A stretch of 42,441 nucleotides of DNA from an uncultured Christensenellaceae bacterium (GCA_910588545.1 CAJUOU010000008.1:1-42441); one strand, 5' to 3'; counted from the first letter of the stretch, positions 1 through 9,110 are shown. Translations and numbers: made by a program. Notes: generated from the sequence alone by a model not told the origin.

Positions 1-20
1 TAAAACCTCCGTTTTTTACC

Positions 21-197
21 TTACATAGAATAAGTATATCTATGTACAAAATCGAAGATTTTTTGAGTTTGAATATATAATTTTTGTATGCTTAAAGTAA
101 AGAGTTTACAAAACCTTTATCATAACGTTGACATTATCTTACTTTTTAGTTTAAAATATACATATAATATGTACATAGATATACTTATTCCATGTAC
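21..197. repeat. Inverted-repeat promoter element, copy 1
   Basis: Arms at 21-48 and 170-197 are reverse complements at 26 of 28 positions and flank a 121-bp spacer. The shared inner part includes GAATAAGTATATCTATGTAC. The two mismatches lie in the outer part of the arms. Each arm is itself an imperfect dyad (TACATAG, 11 bp, CTATGTA). A GGAGG ribosome binding site at about 6-10 (minus strand) shows that this copy served a leftward gene whose start codon lies just outside the window. The spacer is nearly identical to that of the copy at 33933-34109. Function as an invertible promoter or as a paired operator is inference. Confidence 0.85.
128..157 (+). promoter_or_regulatory. Rightward promoter inside inverted-repeat element 1
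   Basis: TTGACA (128-133), 18-bp spacer, TAAAAT (152-157). It points away from the leftward surface gene and into the conserved RNA region. The distance from the -35 start to the right arm is 42 bp, the same in all three copies. Confidence 0.6.
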
Positions 198-342
198 CCA
201 AACTTTACATTAAAGGCAAATATTTAACCCCAATAGTCCCGATTTTTGATAGGATTATTGCAGTGAACAGCACTTTTTGCCAACTTTAAACTTTACACAA
301 AAAGTAACACCCCAAAACAATTTGTTTTGGGGTGTATTTTTT
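164..342 (+). ncRNA. Candidate structured small RNA, copy 1
   Basis: The start is estimated from the promoter at 128-157 and the end is the U-tract of an intrinsic terminator (stem 307-318/324-335, then T6). A stem of CAATAGTCC (231-239) with GGATTATTG (252-260) is enclosed by a GGCAA/TTGCC pairing. The same region occurs at 3542-3720 and 34076-34252. No convincing ORF lies in it. Against copy 2 the sequence is better conserved than the promoter spacer, which argues for function. I do not recognise a known RNA family. Confidence 0.5.
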
Positions 343-394
343 ATATCGACTATTAATTTATTTGATTAAAATCTAGACATATTTTGTCTTAATT

Positions 395-3376
395 TTAGTT
401 GTTATACTCACTTAAAAGTATACTTCCCTTGATGGCTTGCTTTAACACTTCACTATCTGCTGTAGTTATTCCTCCTTTGTTTAGTAGTATTGCGGATAGT
501 AATATGCAGTCTTGTACATTTGTTGTATCACTTGCTGCTATTGCTCTTAAGTAGGATATATCTGCTGCGGTTATTCTTCCATCTCCTGTTAAGTCGCCTA
601 GTACTGATAGATATGTTCTCTCTCCACCTACCTCTATGCTCCAACCTGTTCCTACTATTGCCGTATTGTCACTTACTGCCTCGCCTTTCCTGTTGTAGAT
701 TGTTATTGCGGATATGTTTATTCCCATCTCTGCTAGTTTACTTTTTAATGTCTCTACACTTGTATTTACTGATATATTTCCTATTACATTGGTTTTGCTT
801 TCACTCGTTTTGCGTAGCATATTGTCCCTATCCAAGGTTAGATATGTGTAAGTATTACTTGTATTTGCTGTTTCACTTTCCATAAATTTTTCTAAATCTA
901 TTTCCTTGCCGATATAGTTCCTCAATATCTCACTATCTACTTCGGTTATTCCGCCTTTGTTGTTTATCATACAAGCCAACTGTCTTTCCAATGGCATACT
1001 TTCCAGCAATGTGCTGTCATTTGCTACTTGTCTTAGGTATGATACGTCACTTGCTGTTATCCTACCATCACCATTCACATCTCCTAATACCGATAGGTAG
1101 ATTGTGTCATAAGCGCTTGTTTCTGTATTGTTTTGATAAAATTCAACTTTAAATCCTGTTCCAACCAAAATGTTTTTAGCACTTTGAGATATTACCCCAT
1201 CACTTATTAATCCATCAAACAGCAACTTACCTTTTGTATTATACACTTTCAAAAGATTACTATCGTTTTTTAGACTTGCAATAAAAGTATTTATTGTTGT
1301 ATTTGCTTTTATACTACCTAAAATAAATTTTTTATTATTTAAATTAGTATCATTTAATTTGTGGGTATAAGCACTGCCATAAGATTTGCGATAATTGTTA
1401 TCAAAATAAATATACTCATAACCAGAAGTTTCTTTTGCCACTATACCTGAATGAATAATTTCATAAGCTATTTCTTTTGGTGTAGTACTTCCATCAGCCC
1501 AAGTGTAATTTTTAGTATCTTTCAAAGAAATTTTCGCCTTATATTTTCCTATATCGGTAGCTTGATTATTTTCTATCTTCATAGTATTTGTGTCAAAATT
1601 ATCATATTTATTAAGGATATGTTCATTACCATCATATAAAAACAAATTTTCAACAGCTGTAGGGACTTGTAATTTTTTAGGTTCTATAACATATTCAAAT
1701 ATGATTGGATTTTTACTGCCGTCACTCCAAGTATTATATAAATTTGGTGTTACAAAAGCATTGTATTTACCTGCTTTAGTTGCAATATTATTTGTGATAT
1801 ACATTGTATTAGTATCAAAGTTTGAAGGCAAATACTCCTGTGCATTGCCATTATAAACATAAGTTAGAGAGTTTGCTACAGGGGCATTTATCTTGCCATC
1901 TAAAATCGTCAAAGTAAAAGTAGGATTCAAATAGTTACCGTCTACATAAAATGAATAATTCCCAGGATTTTTTTTCCAAAACATTGTATTTGAAATTCCA
2001 TTTGAATCATGAAATGACAACCCACTGATTGACACAGAATAACCTTTATCATTATATGGCAGAATGACATTACTGCTTTGATAATTATAAGTGTTAACTC
2101 CCGTAGATATGCACCAAGTTATCAAACTACTTGGTTTTGTTCCACTTACCAATTCAATTTCATTACTTTTTGATGACACTACAAAGCCACTATCATCAGA
2201 AAAGAAAAATCTATTTGGAGCTAAAGTATTATGTTCACTATAACCTTCTGTAAAAACACCAGGATAACCATCTCTTAAATTTATACCAACATAGGCACTT
2301 TTTCCGTCTTTCAAAAGTGATTCTGAAATTATTATTTTAATGTCTTGTCTCAACCCCAAATTGCTTGCTTGTCCGTTACTTGTATTTCCATAAATTTGTG
2401 TGCCGGCACCTAAATATAAATTACCTCCATTATCAGAATGATGAAAAACACCCCCACCTGAACCACCATCAAAAACATTTCCAACTCCCTGTGATTCATT
2501 GTTAGTAATAATGCAACCATTAATAACCAAATTTGCAGCACGTCCATCATAACCACCATAACAAATTGCACCACCAAATGCATTGGCAATATTGTTACGC
2601 ATGAAACCACCATATAAATTTGTATCACTATGAGCTGCAACAGCTCCGCCATCAATGGCATTATTAAAGGCAATTAAACCATCATACATATTAAATTGTG
2701 TTGCACTTGGTTGTACGCTAATACCACCACCATATTTGCCACTATTATTGTAAATTATTCCACCATACATATTGAATTTACCACTTTCATCCATATATAC
2801 ACCACCAGAATATGTATTTGTATATGAAGGATAAACTGCTGAACCACCGGTAACTTTACCTATATTTGATGCTTTAATTTTATCTACGCTATTTAGTTCA
2901 CTTGCCTTTATTGTTGTATATTTATTATCATATAAATTAAATATTCCGTTGATATGAATAACAGGTCCTGCACTTCTATTTTCCAAATGTCTATCTAAAG
3001 AATATCCATTTAAATCCAATGTAATAGTGCTTCCTTGTGGGATAAAAATACTACCTTTGTTAAAGCCAACGCCTGTCCCAAAAGATGTAGTAAATTCACC
3101 ACCCTCTGTTGCAGTCCAATTTGCACCCAAAGTTACATTTACATTAACTCCACCATTATCCAAAGAGTATTGGATTGCTTCTTTCCATTTACTTGCTTGA
3201 TTGCTACTTGTTAAAGTAACACTATAATCTGCTGAAATTTGAATATTATTAGCATTGCTATCTAGCTCAAAACTTTCACTTGCCACATTTGATGATAATG
3301 TTGCTCCTACTATTAATAGACAAGATATTACTAATGCAAAAAATACTATACCAACTCTTTTAATAATCTTTGCCAT
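395..3376 (-). CDS. Surface protein with parallel beta-helix, MBG-like repeats and two dockerin modules
   Basis: A 993-residue secreted protein. The start at 3376 is chosen because GGAGG lies 7 bp upstream and a typical signal peptide follows (basic MAKIIKR, hydrophobic to about 28). The longer frame back to 3427 has no such site. Residues ~80-345 hold repeated YGG, NN and GGA/GGG motifs typical of a right-handed parallel beta-helix, like polymorphic outer-membrane or pectate-lyase-like passengers. Residues ~497-642 hold two MBG-like Ig repeats (YNG or YDG, then GKY). The C-terminus has two successive modules, each ending in a type I dockerin (calcium loops DVNGDGRITASD near 766 and DLTGDGRITAAD near 928). 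No cohesin gene is visible. Expression may depend on the inverted-repeat promoter element just upstream (3399-3575). Adhesion or surface display is inferred; the ligand is unknown. Confidence 0.85.
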   Translation of the reverse strand: MAKIIKRVGIVFFALVISCLLIVGATLSSNVASESFELDSNANNIQISADYSVTLTSSNQASKWKEAIQYSLDNGGVNVNVTLGANWTATEGGEFTTSFGTGVGFNKGSIFIPQGSTITLDLNGYSLDRHLENRSAGPVIHINGIFNLYDNKYTTIKASELNSVDKIKASNIGKVTGGSAVYPSYTNTYSGGVYMDESGKFNMYGGIIYNNSGKYGGGISVQPSATQFNMYDGLIAFNNAIDGGAVAAHSDTNLYGGFMRNNIANAFGGAICYGGYDGRAANLVINGCIITNNESQGVGNVFDGGSGGGVFHHSDNGGNLYLGAGTQIYGNTSNGQASNLGLRQDIKIIISESLLKDGKSAYVGINLRDGYPGVFTEGYSEHNTLAPNRFFFSDDSGFVVSSKSNEIELVSGTKPSSLITWCISTGVNTYNYQSSNVILPYNDKGYSVSISGLSFHDSNGISNTMFWKKNPGNYSFYVDGNYLNPTFTLTILDGKINAPVANSLTYVYNGNAQEYLPSNFDTNTMYITNNIATKAGKYNAFVTPNLYNTWSDGSKNPIIFEYVIEPKKLQVPTAVENLFLYDGNEHILNKYDNFDTNTMKIENNQATDIGKYKAKISLKDTKNYTWADGSTTPKEIAYEIIHSGIVAKETSGYEYIYFDNNYRKSYGSAYTHKLNDTNLNNKKFILGSIKANTTINTFIASLKNDSNLLKVYNTKGKLLFDGLISDGVISQSAKNILVGTGFKVEFYQNNTETSAYDTIYLSVLGDVNGDGRITASDVSYLRQVANDSTLLESMPLERQLACMINNKGGITEVDSEILRNYIGKEIDLEKFMESETANTSNTYTYLTLDRDNMLRKTSESKTNVIGNISVNTSVETLKSKLAEMGINISAITIYNRKGEAVSDNTAIVGTGWSIEVGGERTYLSVLGDLTGDGRITAADISYLRAIAASDTTNVQDCILLSAILLNKGGITTADSEVLKQAIKGSILLSEYNN

Positions 3377-3398
3377 AATAAAACCTCCGTTTTTTACC

Positions 3399-3575
3399 TT
3401 ACATAGAATAAGTATATCTATGTACAAAATCGCGGTTTTTCGGAAAAGTTTTTTAAAGTTTTTGTAGCTTTTTTGTAAAGCTATTACAAAATGTTTAATT
3501 AAACGTTGACAAAAGTTTACTTTTGACCCTATAATATATATATAAAATGTACATAGATATACTTATTCCATGTAC
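3399..3575. repeat. Inverted-repeat promoter element, copy 2
   Basis: Arms at 3399-3426 and 3548-3575 are identical in sequence to those of copy 1 and again 121 bp apart. The spacer hardly aligns with copies 1 and 3 except around the rightward promoter. Strict conservation of arms and spacing with a diverged spacer suggests that the arms are the functional sites. The left arm lies between the spacer and the ribosome binding site of the 395-3376 gene. A weak leftward promoter (TTTACA, 17 bp, TTAAAA at 3451-3479) may also exist in the present orientation. Confidence 0.88.
3506..3535 (+). promoter_or_regulatory. Rightward promoter inside inverted-repeat element 2
   Basis: TTGACA (3506-3511), 18 bp, TATAAT (3530-3535): full consensus boxes. 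It points away from the surface gene in the assembled sequence. If the segment between the arms were inverted, it would fire toward the gene and give a 5' leader of about 50-60 nt that includes the GGAGG site. Confidence 0.7.
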
Positions 3576-3720
3576 CCAAACTTTACATTAACGGCAATTT
3601 TTTAACCCCAATAGTCCCGATTTTTGATAGGATTATTGCAGTGAACACATCTTTTTGCCTATTTTAAACTTTACATAAAAAGTAACACCCCGATACTAAA
3701 TGTTTCGGGATGTATTTTTT
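3542..3720 (+). ncRNA. Candidate structured small RNA, copy 2
   Basis: It follows the consensus promoter at 3506-3535 and ends in a terminator (stem arms 3685-3696 and 3702-3713, then T6). The central block around the CAATAGTCC/GGATTATTG hairpin is identical to copy 1. The terminator stem shows a compensatory change relative to copy 1 (A-T replaced by G-C next to the CCCC run), although one C-A mismatch is also present. No ORF is supported. Confidence 0.5.
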
Positions 3721-3766
3721 ATTTTACAAACAATGATGACATGCCCAATTTTAGAAATTTTTAGGC

Positions 3767-3795
3767 TTGACAATTTGAAAAAACAAATGTTTAAT
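3767..3795 (+). promoter_or_regulatory. Possible rightward promoter in the 3721-3915 gap
   Basis: TTGACA (3767-3772), 17 bp, TTTAAT (3790-3795). The only thing downstream before the next gene's end is the hairpin at 3856-3891, so it would make a transcript of about 90 nt. It is a single match in AT-rich DNA and could be chance. Confidence 0.25.
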
Positions 3796-3855
3796 ATGTA
3801 GTTTTAATATGTCATATAATAAAACATTAATAGTAAAACAATAACGATAATAGCA

Positions 3856-3891
3856 AAAAACTCACAGGTAAAATCTTTCCTGTGAGTTTTT
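3856..3891. terminator. Intrinsic terminator of the 1545-residue protein gene, possibly bidirectional
   Basis: A 13-bp perfect stem (AAAAACTCACAGG with CCTGTGAGTTTTT) with a 10-nt loop has T-runs on both strands. It lies 25 bp after the stop codon at 3916 on the minus strand. Confidence 0.85.
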
Positions 3892-3915
3892 GGTTTAGTT
3901 ACCCAAATAAAATGT

Positions 3916-6900
3916 TTATTGTCTTAAAACATTTATTTCGTAATTTTCGCTAGTAGCATCATCCTCAATAATGCTATAATTACCGGAGTTGCCATACACT
4001 CTTTCAATATAGCCATATATCTCTTTTGCGCGAACAGGAGTTCCTGCACTACCTGGAGAGCCACCCTCTTGACCGGCACTTCCGCCATTACCAGCAACAG
4101 CAGTAACAGTACTATCATAAATTTCAATTCTGCCACCTACATTTATACCATTTCCACCTCTGCCTCCATCGCCGTTTACATAACCGGCGTAGCCACTGCC
4201 ACCTGTTGCTTTTAAAGTAATATCGTAAATCCTTAAGTTTGACGAACAGTAAATACCATCTGCACCGCTTAAGCCATTGGTTTTATTATTATTCGGATTT
4301 TTTTCCAAAAAACCTACGCCAGCTCCGCCTTGCAAAGTCAAATCAGCATCGTTTATACCCGAAATACTAAGGCTGCTTGCCATTATAGCCGCAGAATAAT
4401 TATCAACTGTTGTCAAAGTTTTATTTCCTGAGCCTAAGAAATTTTTACCATCCACAATTAAATGTAATGAACTACAATGAGTAGCATCAATCGCTGGCAT
4501 ACCATAATGCGAATACACATTAAAATGTTTAATTTTGATAGTTAAAGGAGTGTTTCTTGAACTAATCAATATTTGTTTATATGACATTGTTACCAATCTC
4601 CCCGTAAAGATAATTTCATCAACAGTATCCTCAACAACAAAAGTTTGAGCTACTAACAAACCAGACAAACCAAAATCAACAGTTAATCCGTTTTTAGTAA
4701 AATTATGAGTTCCAAATTCAATGACATTCACTTTTTCTTTTTTCCAAACAGCAGCCAACTCCAGGTCTCCAAAAGTACCTGTTTCAATTTGAGTTATAAC
4801 ATTGCCATTATACGACCAACCCTCAAAATTATACCAACTCATTTTGGCTGTAGGCAATGTAAATGTATCCATCTCGATATTATATATCAATTTAGACTCG
4901 CCAATCACTCTACCGCCATTAGGATTTAAAATGATAGTATGATTTTTTGGTGTCCACTCTGCAAATAAAACACAATCGTAATCAATTTGCCATCTATCAA
5001 TAAAAGCTTGATTATTTGAAATTAGTTCTCCATTTTCGCCTAAACGCCACCCAACAAAAGAATACCCATCTTTTTCAGGAACAGGCAAAGCATTTTCGTA
5101 AGTATAAATACCATCATAAACAACTTCAAAGGAGTCTAAAGGATATTGAAGATTGTCAAAATTAACAGTATAATGTCTTGGAGAAAAATGTGCAGTTAAG
5201 TATATTGAATAATTCCCATCATAGGTAAACGAATTGTAAGAAATATCCGGCATATAACTATATCTAAAAACACTTCCTATCTCAAAACTACTACCTGCAA
5301 ACTTTCTGTTTTCAAGGCAATTTGCAACTTCATACCCATCCAAGTAATATCCTGTCTTGGTATCTTCAAACGTTGTTGTAACTTGAGGCAAATAAGTTCC
5401 GTTTTGATAAAGTAATTCGTCAAATTCAACCTGAAATAATTCTTGCGAAATACCATTTTTGGAAATATAAATATGATACTTTTCCTTTATATATCTAGGA
5501 TAAATTGTAAATGTTTTTTGGCTATCAAAAAAATTAAAAGCATTCATATCTTTCCAACAAAAACTGTCGTTAGAATCTTTATCTTTTGACATGTGAGTGT
5601 AGCAATGTCCAAGTTTAAACAGTCTTTGTCTAAGCAATTCGCTATTGTTATTATTTTGTAATAACTGTTCAATAATAAAACAATTAGGACACATTCCATA
5701 AGAAAACTCTATACCATTTTTATAAGGCGATAGGACATAATCGTTTTCGTTTTGAGTTAACCACAAAGTAGATGATGTACCTGTAACTCTAAAATAAAAA
5801 ACTTCTCTAGACCACTTTGCAGTAATTCTTATATCTTTCTCTTCTTCAAAAGGTTTTAAACATCTTCCGTTACTATAAGTTAGTTGTTTGTTTCCATAAA
5901 ACCAACCACTAAAAATAAAACCATCAAGTTTTGGAACAGGCAAATAGTATTCTTTTCCGTAATTTACAACATAAGTTAACTTGCTAATATCGGCAATTAA
6001 GCCATCCGTATCTTTTGAGTTTACATCCAAAGTTAATTGTAATTGCTCTTTTATCCATTTAGCATAAAAAGTTTTATCCCCATAACTACCCTTATCAACA
6101 GACAATACCCTTTCTCCGGTAAAATTTCGATTAGAAAACCAACCGCCAAAAACATAGTTTGCTCTGCTAATTGTCTTATTTAATTCAAGAGAATATTCGA
6201 TATTATATGTCATATCCTCTACTGCCGTGCCACCGTTTGTAACGTAATGCACAACATACTCAATGATTTCCCATTTAGCAAACAATGTTAAATTAGGCTC
6301 GGAAAGGCTAAGTAAATTTTCATTTGTAACTAAATATCTGTTACCGCCGACTTCTTTCCACCAACCGTCAAAACTATAGCCCGGCTTTTGTAGTACAGGC
6401 AAGCTGTAAGAGTCAGCGGATGTAATTTTTACAGTCTTATTAATAGGAGTATTGATATTTTCTATATTTTCAAAATTGATATACATTTCGTCATCAATCA
6501 AAATTTCAATATGATTTGTCATATTAGGCTTAAGCTTTATTTTAAACAATAAAGTTTTGCCTCGATAGCTTGGTGCAACTTGCAACTTATTGTTACTAAA
6601 TATATAATTATTATCAACATTCAAATTGTTATCTAATAATTGGATATTTTCCACATTATCGCTTAAAACATTTAAATTAAAATACATCAAATTTTCTGTA
6701 GAAAAAGTGACAATTTCCTCTTGATTATCCAAATCCAAGCCATTTAGTCCAAGTTGCAAATCTTTTGCTAAGTATTCAACGCTCAATCTTAAATTGTCAT
6801 AGCGTGTTAAAATATTATCTTGCTTTGCATTATTTTGCAAGTCAGTAACAATTACATACGATTTATTACAATTTAAGTTAATATTTTCAATTATAGCTCG

Positions 6901-8553
6901 TCCATTTACTAATGTGCTGTTTGCATAAACTTTCGAAAAATTATAATCTTTAGTTATTGTATCATTTTTATCGCACTCATAAACGGAAAATCTTGCATAA
7001 GGATTGTAACCCATTTTTAAATCGTAGTTGCCACTAAATTCCGGATTAATTTGTGCAACATTTTGCCTGTTTGGCAAAACTTTAACAGGGCTAAAGTATG
7101 ATGTTGTTTTATTAATATCAAATTGCGGAACTTCCTTATACTCTTTATCGTTACTCAATATTAACTCATTACTAAAAACGCTAGTAACATGCCCAAGAAG
7201 TCGCGAATCCGATTTAGTATTGGCAATGCCTGAAGTTGTTACGGAATATACACCGCAAGTAAACATACTTGCATAAATATTATCCCACAAAACGTCGTCA
7301 TTGTTTTCCGGTTTGATTAATTGATAGTCAAAAGTAAAATGGTCTCCTACGCCAACCAAAAATTGTTTTCCCGGCTCGTTTATTTTGATTGCTATTGCAG
7401 CATCCTTTTGCAAACCGCCATTTTCTATTTGGTCGATTCTATTTGTATGATGCGCTTGATATGTAAAATTCTTCTTACCTTCTTCTTTTTTAAATTCTGC
7501 TTGTGTTGCAAGTTTAGTTATATCGGTTATAATGTCTATTGTAGAAACCGCAACCCCGATTGCAGGGATAACTTTAAATGCCCTTTTTAAAAATTTGATT
7601 TCCTTTAACGGGTCTAATGCTCCTGTCAAATCCAAAAAATCAAAAGTTGTACTTGCACCATTTACTACAATTTCGCCCACTTCGCTATAATTCGCACTAT
7701 CTCTTATTAAAAAATTACCCTCATATCCAAAGTCCATTTGTCCAAAAAAGCAGCCATAATCCTTATACGGGTCATAATTTTCATCGTCACTGTTATAATG
7801 ATTAGTGTTGTAAAGAGATACTATATTGGAAGCATCGGATAAATGCAACCTATTACATTGGCTAAATTTTAACGTTCCGCTTTCATGTGTTGGAACAGGT
7901 ACAATAAACTCATTGCCTGAGCAGTTATAATCCAAAATTATATCGTCGGAATATTCCTGTTTGAATATCTCTCTATATTGTGCATTTAACGAAAACAACT
8001 TGTTATTATCCCTTGTTACGTATGCAAAATCTGCTTGAAATATTGGAGCTACTTTAATCTGCAAGTGAGATTTATTTTTCATATAATCATCGTTTGTGGT
8101 TATTTTTACAAGCATAACAGTGGATATTAGAGCATCATTTTCTTTCCTTTTAAATGTATCCACAATAAAACCGTATTCTTTACCGAAATGCCTTTTAAAA
8201 CCAGCTGTTTTAAACATTTCCTCAGGCACAAATTTTATTATATCGTCACTGCCGTTGATTGTCATTTTATATTTTACTTTGACAGCATCATATTTTACTG
8301 AAGCATTTTTAGAATAATGTTCATCTACATAATTTTCTAGGCTAATGCCTCCTACGCTATCAAAATTAGTAAACGGATATAAATTTTCCGTTGTATTTGC
8401 AATTTTTTCATCCTCTGATACTGTATCGCTTGATAATTGTAAAGCATTATGTTCAACTGAACTTTTTGGCAAAGTGGTTATTACAACCATTGTTATTAAC
8501 ATAATCAAAACAAGTACCATGCTTAAGTATTTTAAATTTTTCTTTTTTAACAT
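3916..8553 (-). CDS. Very large secreted protein with InlB B-repeats and a glycine-rich C-terminus
   Basis: A 1545-residue protein. The start at 8553 is preceded by AGGAGTG. A signal peptide or membrane anchor spans about residues 1-30 (MLKKKNLK, then a long hydrophobic run). Residues ~30-690 match no family I recognise. From about 705 to 915, and again further on, come Listeria-Bacteroides (InlB B / Flg_new) repeats with the hallmark GW at the start and AKW or AEW at the end, such as GYSFDGWW and TLFAKW. The last ~240 residues are glycine-rich with short beta motifs (LTLQGG, GGRIEIYDSTV), resembling a beta-helix or roll. No LPXTG or dockerin is visible at the C-terminus. The gene follows two small lipoprotein genes on the same strand. 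Adhesion is the usual guess for such repeats, but nothing here proves it. Confidence 0.8.
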   Translation of the reverse strand: MLKKKNLKYLSMVLVLIMLITMVVITTLPKSSVEHNALQLSSDTVSEDEKIANTTENLYPFTNFDSVGGISLENYVDEHYSKNASVKYDAVKVKYKMTINGSDDIIKFVPEEMFKTAGFKRHFGKEYGFIVDTFKRKENDALISTVMLVKITTNDDYMKNKSHLQIKVAPIFQADFAYVTRDNNKLFSLNAQYREIFKQEYSDDIILDYNCSGNEFIVPVPTHESGTLKFSQCNRLHLSDASNIVSLYNTNHYNSDDENYDPYKDYGCFFGQMDFGYEGNFLIRDSANYSEVGEIVVNGASTTFDFLDLTGALDPLKEIKFLKRAFKVIPAIGVAVSTIDIITDITKLATQAEFKKEEGKKNFTYQAHHTNRIDQIENGGLQKDAAIAIKINEPGKQFLVGVGDHFTFDYQLIKPENNDDVLWDNIYASMFTCGVYSVTTSGIANTKSDSRLLGHVTSVFSNELILSNDKEYKEVPQFDINKTTSYFSPVKVLPNRQNVAQINPEFSGNYDLKMGYNPYARFSVYECDKNDTITKDYNFSKVYANSTLVNGRAIIENINLNCNKSYVIVTDLQNNAKQDNILTRYDNLRLSVEYLAKDLQLGLNGLDLDNQEEIVTFSTENLMYFNLNVLSDNVENIQLLDNNLNVDNNYIFSNNKLQVAPSYRGKTLLFKIKLKPNMTNHIEILIDDEMYINFENIENINTPINKTVKITSADSYSLPVLQKPGYSFDGWWKEVGGNRYLVTNENLLSLSEPNLTLFAKWEIIEYVVHYVTNGGTAVEDMTYNIEYSLELNKTISRANYVFGGWFSNRNFTGERVLSVDKGSYGDKTFYAKWIKEQLQLTLDVNSKDTDGLIADISKLTYVVNYGKEYYLPVPKLDGFIFSGWFYGNKQLTYSNGRCLKPFEEEKDIRITAKWSREVFYFRVTGTSSTLWLTQNENDYVLSPYKNGIEFSYGMCPNCFIIEQLLQNNNNSELLRQRLFKLGHCYTHMSKDKDSNDSFCWKDMNAFNFFDSQKTFTIYPRYIKEKYHIYISKNGISQELFQVEFDELLYQNGTYLPQVTTTFEDTKTGYYLDGYEVANCLENRKFAGSSFEIGSVFRYSYMPDISYNSFTYDGNYSIYLTAHFSPRHYTVNFDNLQYPLDSFEVVYDGIYTYENALPVPEKDGYSFVGWRLGENGELISNNQAFIDRWQIDYDCVLFAEWTPKNHTIILNPNGGRVIGESKLIYNIEMDTFTLPTAKMSWYNFEGWSYNGNVITQIETGTFGDLELAAVWKKEKVNVIEFGTHNFTKNGLTVDFGLSGLLVAQTFVVEDTVDEIIFTGRLVTMSYKQILISSRNTPLTIKIKHFNVYSHYGMPAIDATHCSSLHLIVDGKNFLGSGNKTLTTVDNYSAAIMASSLSISGINDADLTLQGGAGVGFLEKNPNNNKTNGLSGADGIYCSSNLRIYDITLKATGGSGYAGYVNGDGGRGGNGINVGGRIEIYDSTVTAVAGNGGSAGQEGGSPGSAGTPVRAKEIYGYIERVYGNSGNYSIIEDDATSENYEINVLRQ

Positions 8554-8581
8554 TTGTCACTCCTATTTATTTTAAAATTAT

Positions 8582-9079
8582 TTATACTATTACCAAACCA
8601 AAAGTTTTTCTTACACTCTTGAATTTTGTAGATAATATTAGTACGTTACCATATCCGTCATATGTACGATTGTTAAATTCAACTACAATATTATACCGTC
8701 CCTTTTCTTTTGGGATATTTTCTGGATATTTTATTGACCCATACGACATAATTTGTTTACTATCTTTACTGTCATCTGTATAGACATACATATTCACTAG
8801 ATTTTTTAGTTCGTTTAAAGATATATATTTATTTGGCAAAAACTTCTTTTTGCCTTTTTCTTTAAACTTTATTTCTACAAACTCTCTATCTCCGTATAAA
8901 GTTTCGCTGTCTAGAGTTATTGGATAAACTTCTTCGCCTGTTATAGGATGTATCGGATGTATAGTGATTTCATAACACTTATTTTCATTATCTTCACATC
9001 CCACAAAGAGCATACTAATACCTAACATTAACACTGTCAACATTAATATAACTAATGTTTTTAAAAATATTTTCTTCAC
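8582..9079 (-). CDS. Small lipoprotein, paralogue A
   Basis: 165 residues with a strong GGAGG site before the ATG. It starts with a lysine-bearing, strongly hydrophobic segment ending in a lipobox (LFVGC, cysteine near residue 27), so it should be lipid-anchored outside the membrane. The body contains HPIHPITGEE, FKEKGK, FLPNKYISLNEL and YPENIPKEKG, shared with its neighbour at 9212-9715. No domain is recognised. It lies 28 bp upstream of the 1545-residue protein gene, suggesting co-transcription. The two lipoproteins came from a tandem duplication that also copied the start of the large gene (see 9111-9185). Confidence 0.8.
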   Translation of the reverse strand: MKKIFLKTLVILMLTVLMLGISMLFVGCEDNENKCYEITIHPIHPITGEEVYPITLDSETLYGDREFVEIKFKEKGKKKFLPNKYISLNELKNLVNMYVYTDDSKDSKQIMSYGSIKYPENIPKEKGRYNIVVEFNNRTYDGYGNVLILSTKFKSVRKTFGLVIV

Positions 9080-9110
9080 ATTATATCCTCCTTTTTATTT
9101 TATAATGCTG

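Noticed and set aside
164..342. Small RNA as an antisense to the surface-gene leader
   Set aside because: The RNA's first ~28 nt are the same sense as the mRNA leader (both are copies of the arm), so they are not complementary to it.
395..3376. Cellulosome component
   Set aside because: Dockerins are present but there is no cohesin, scaffoldin, cellulose-binding module or intact glycosidase in the window.
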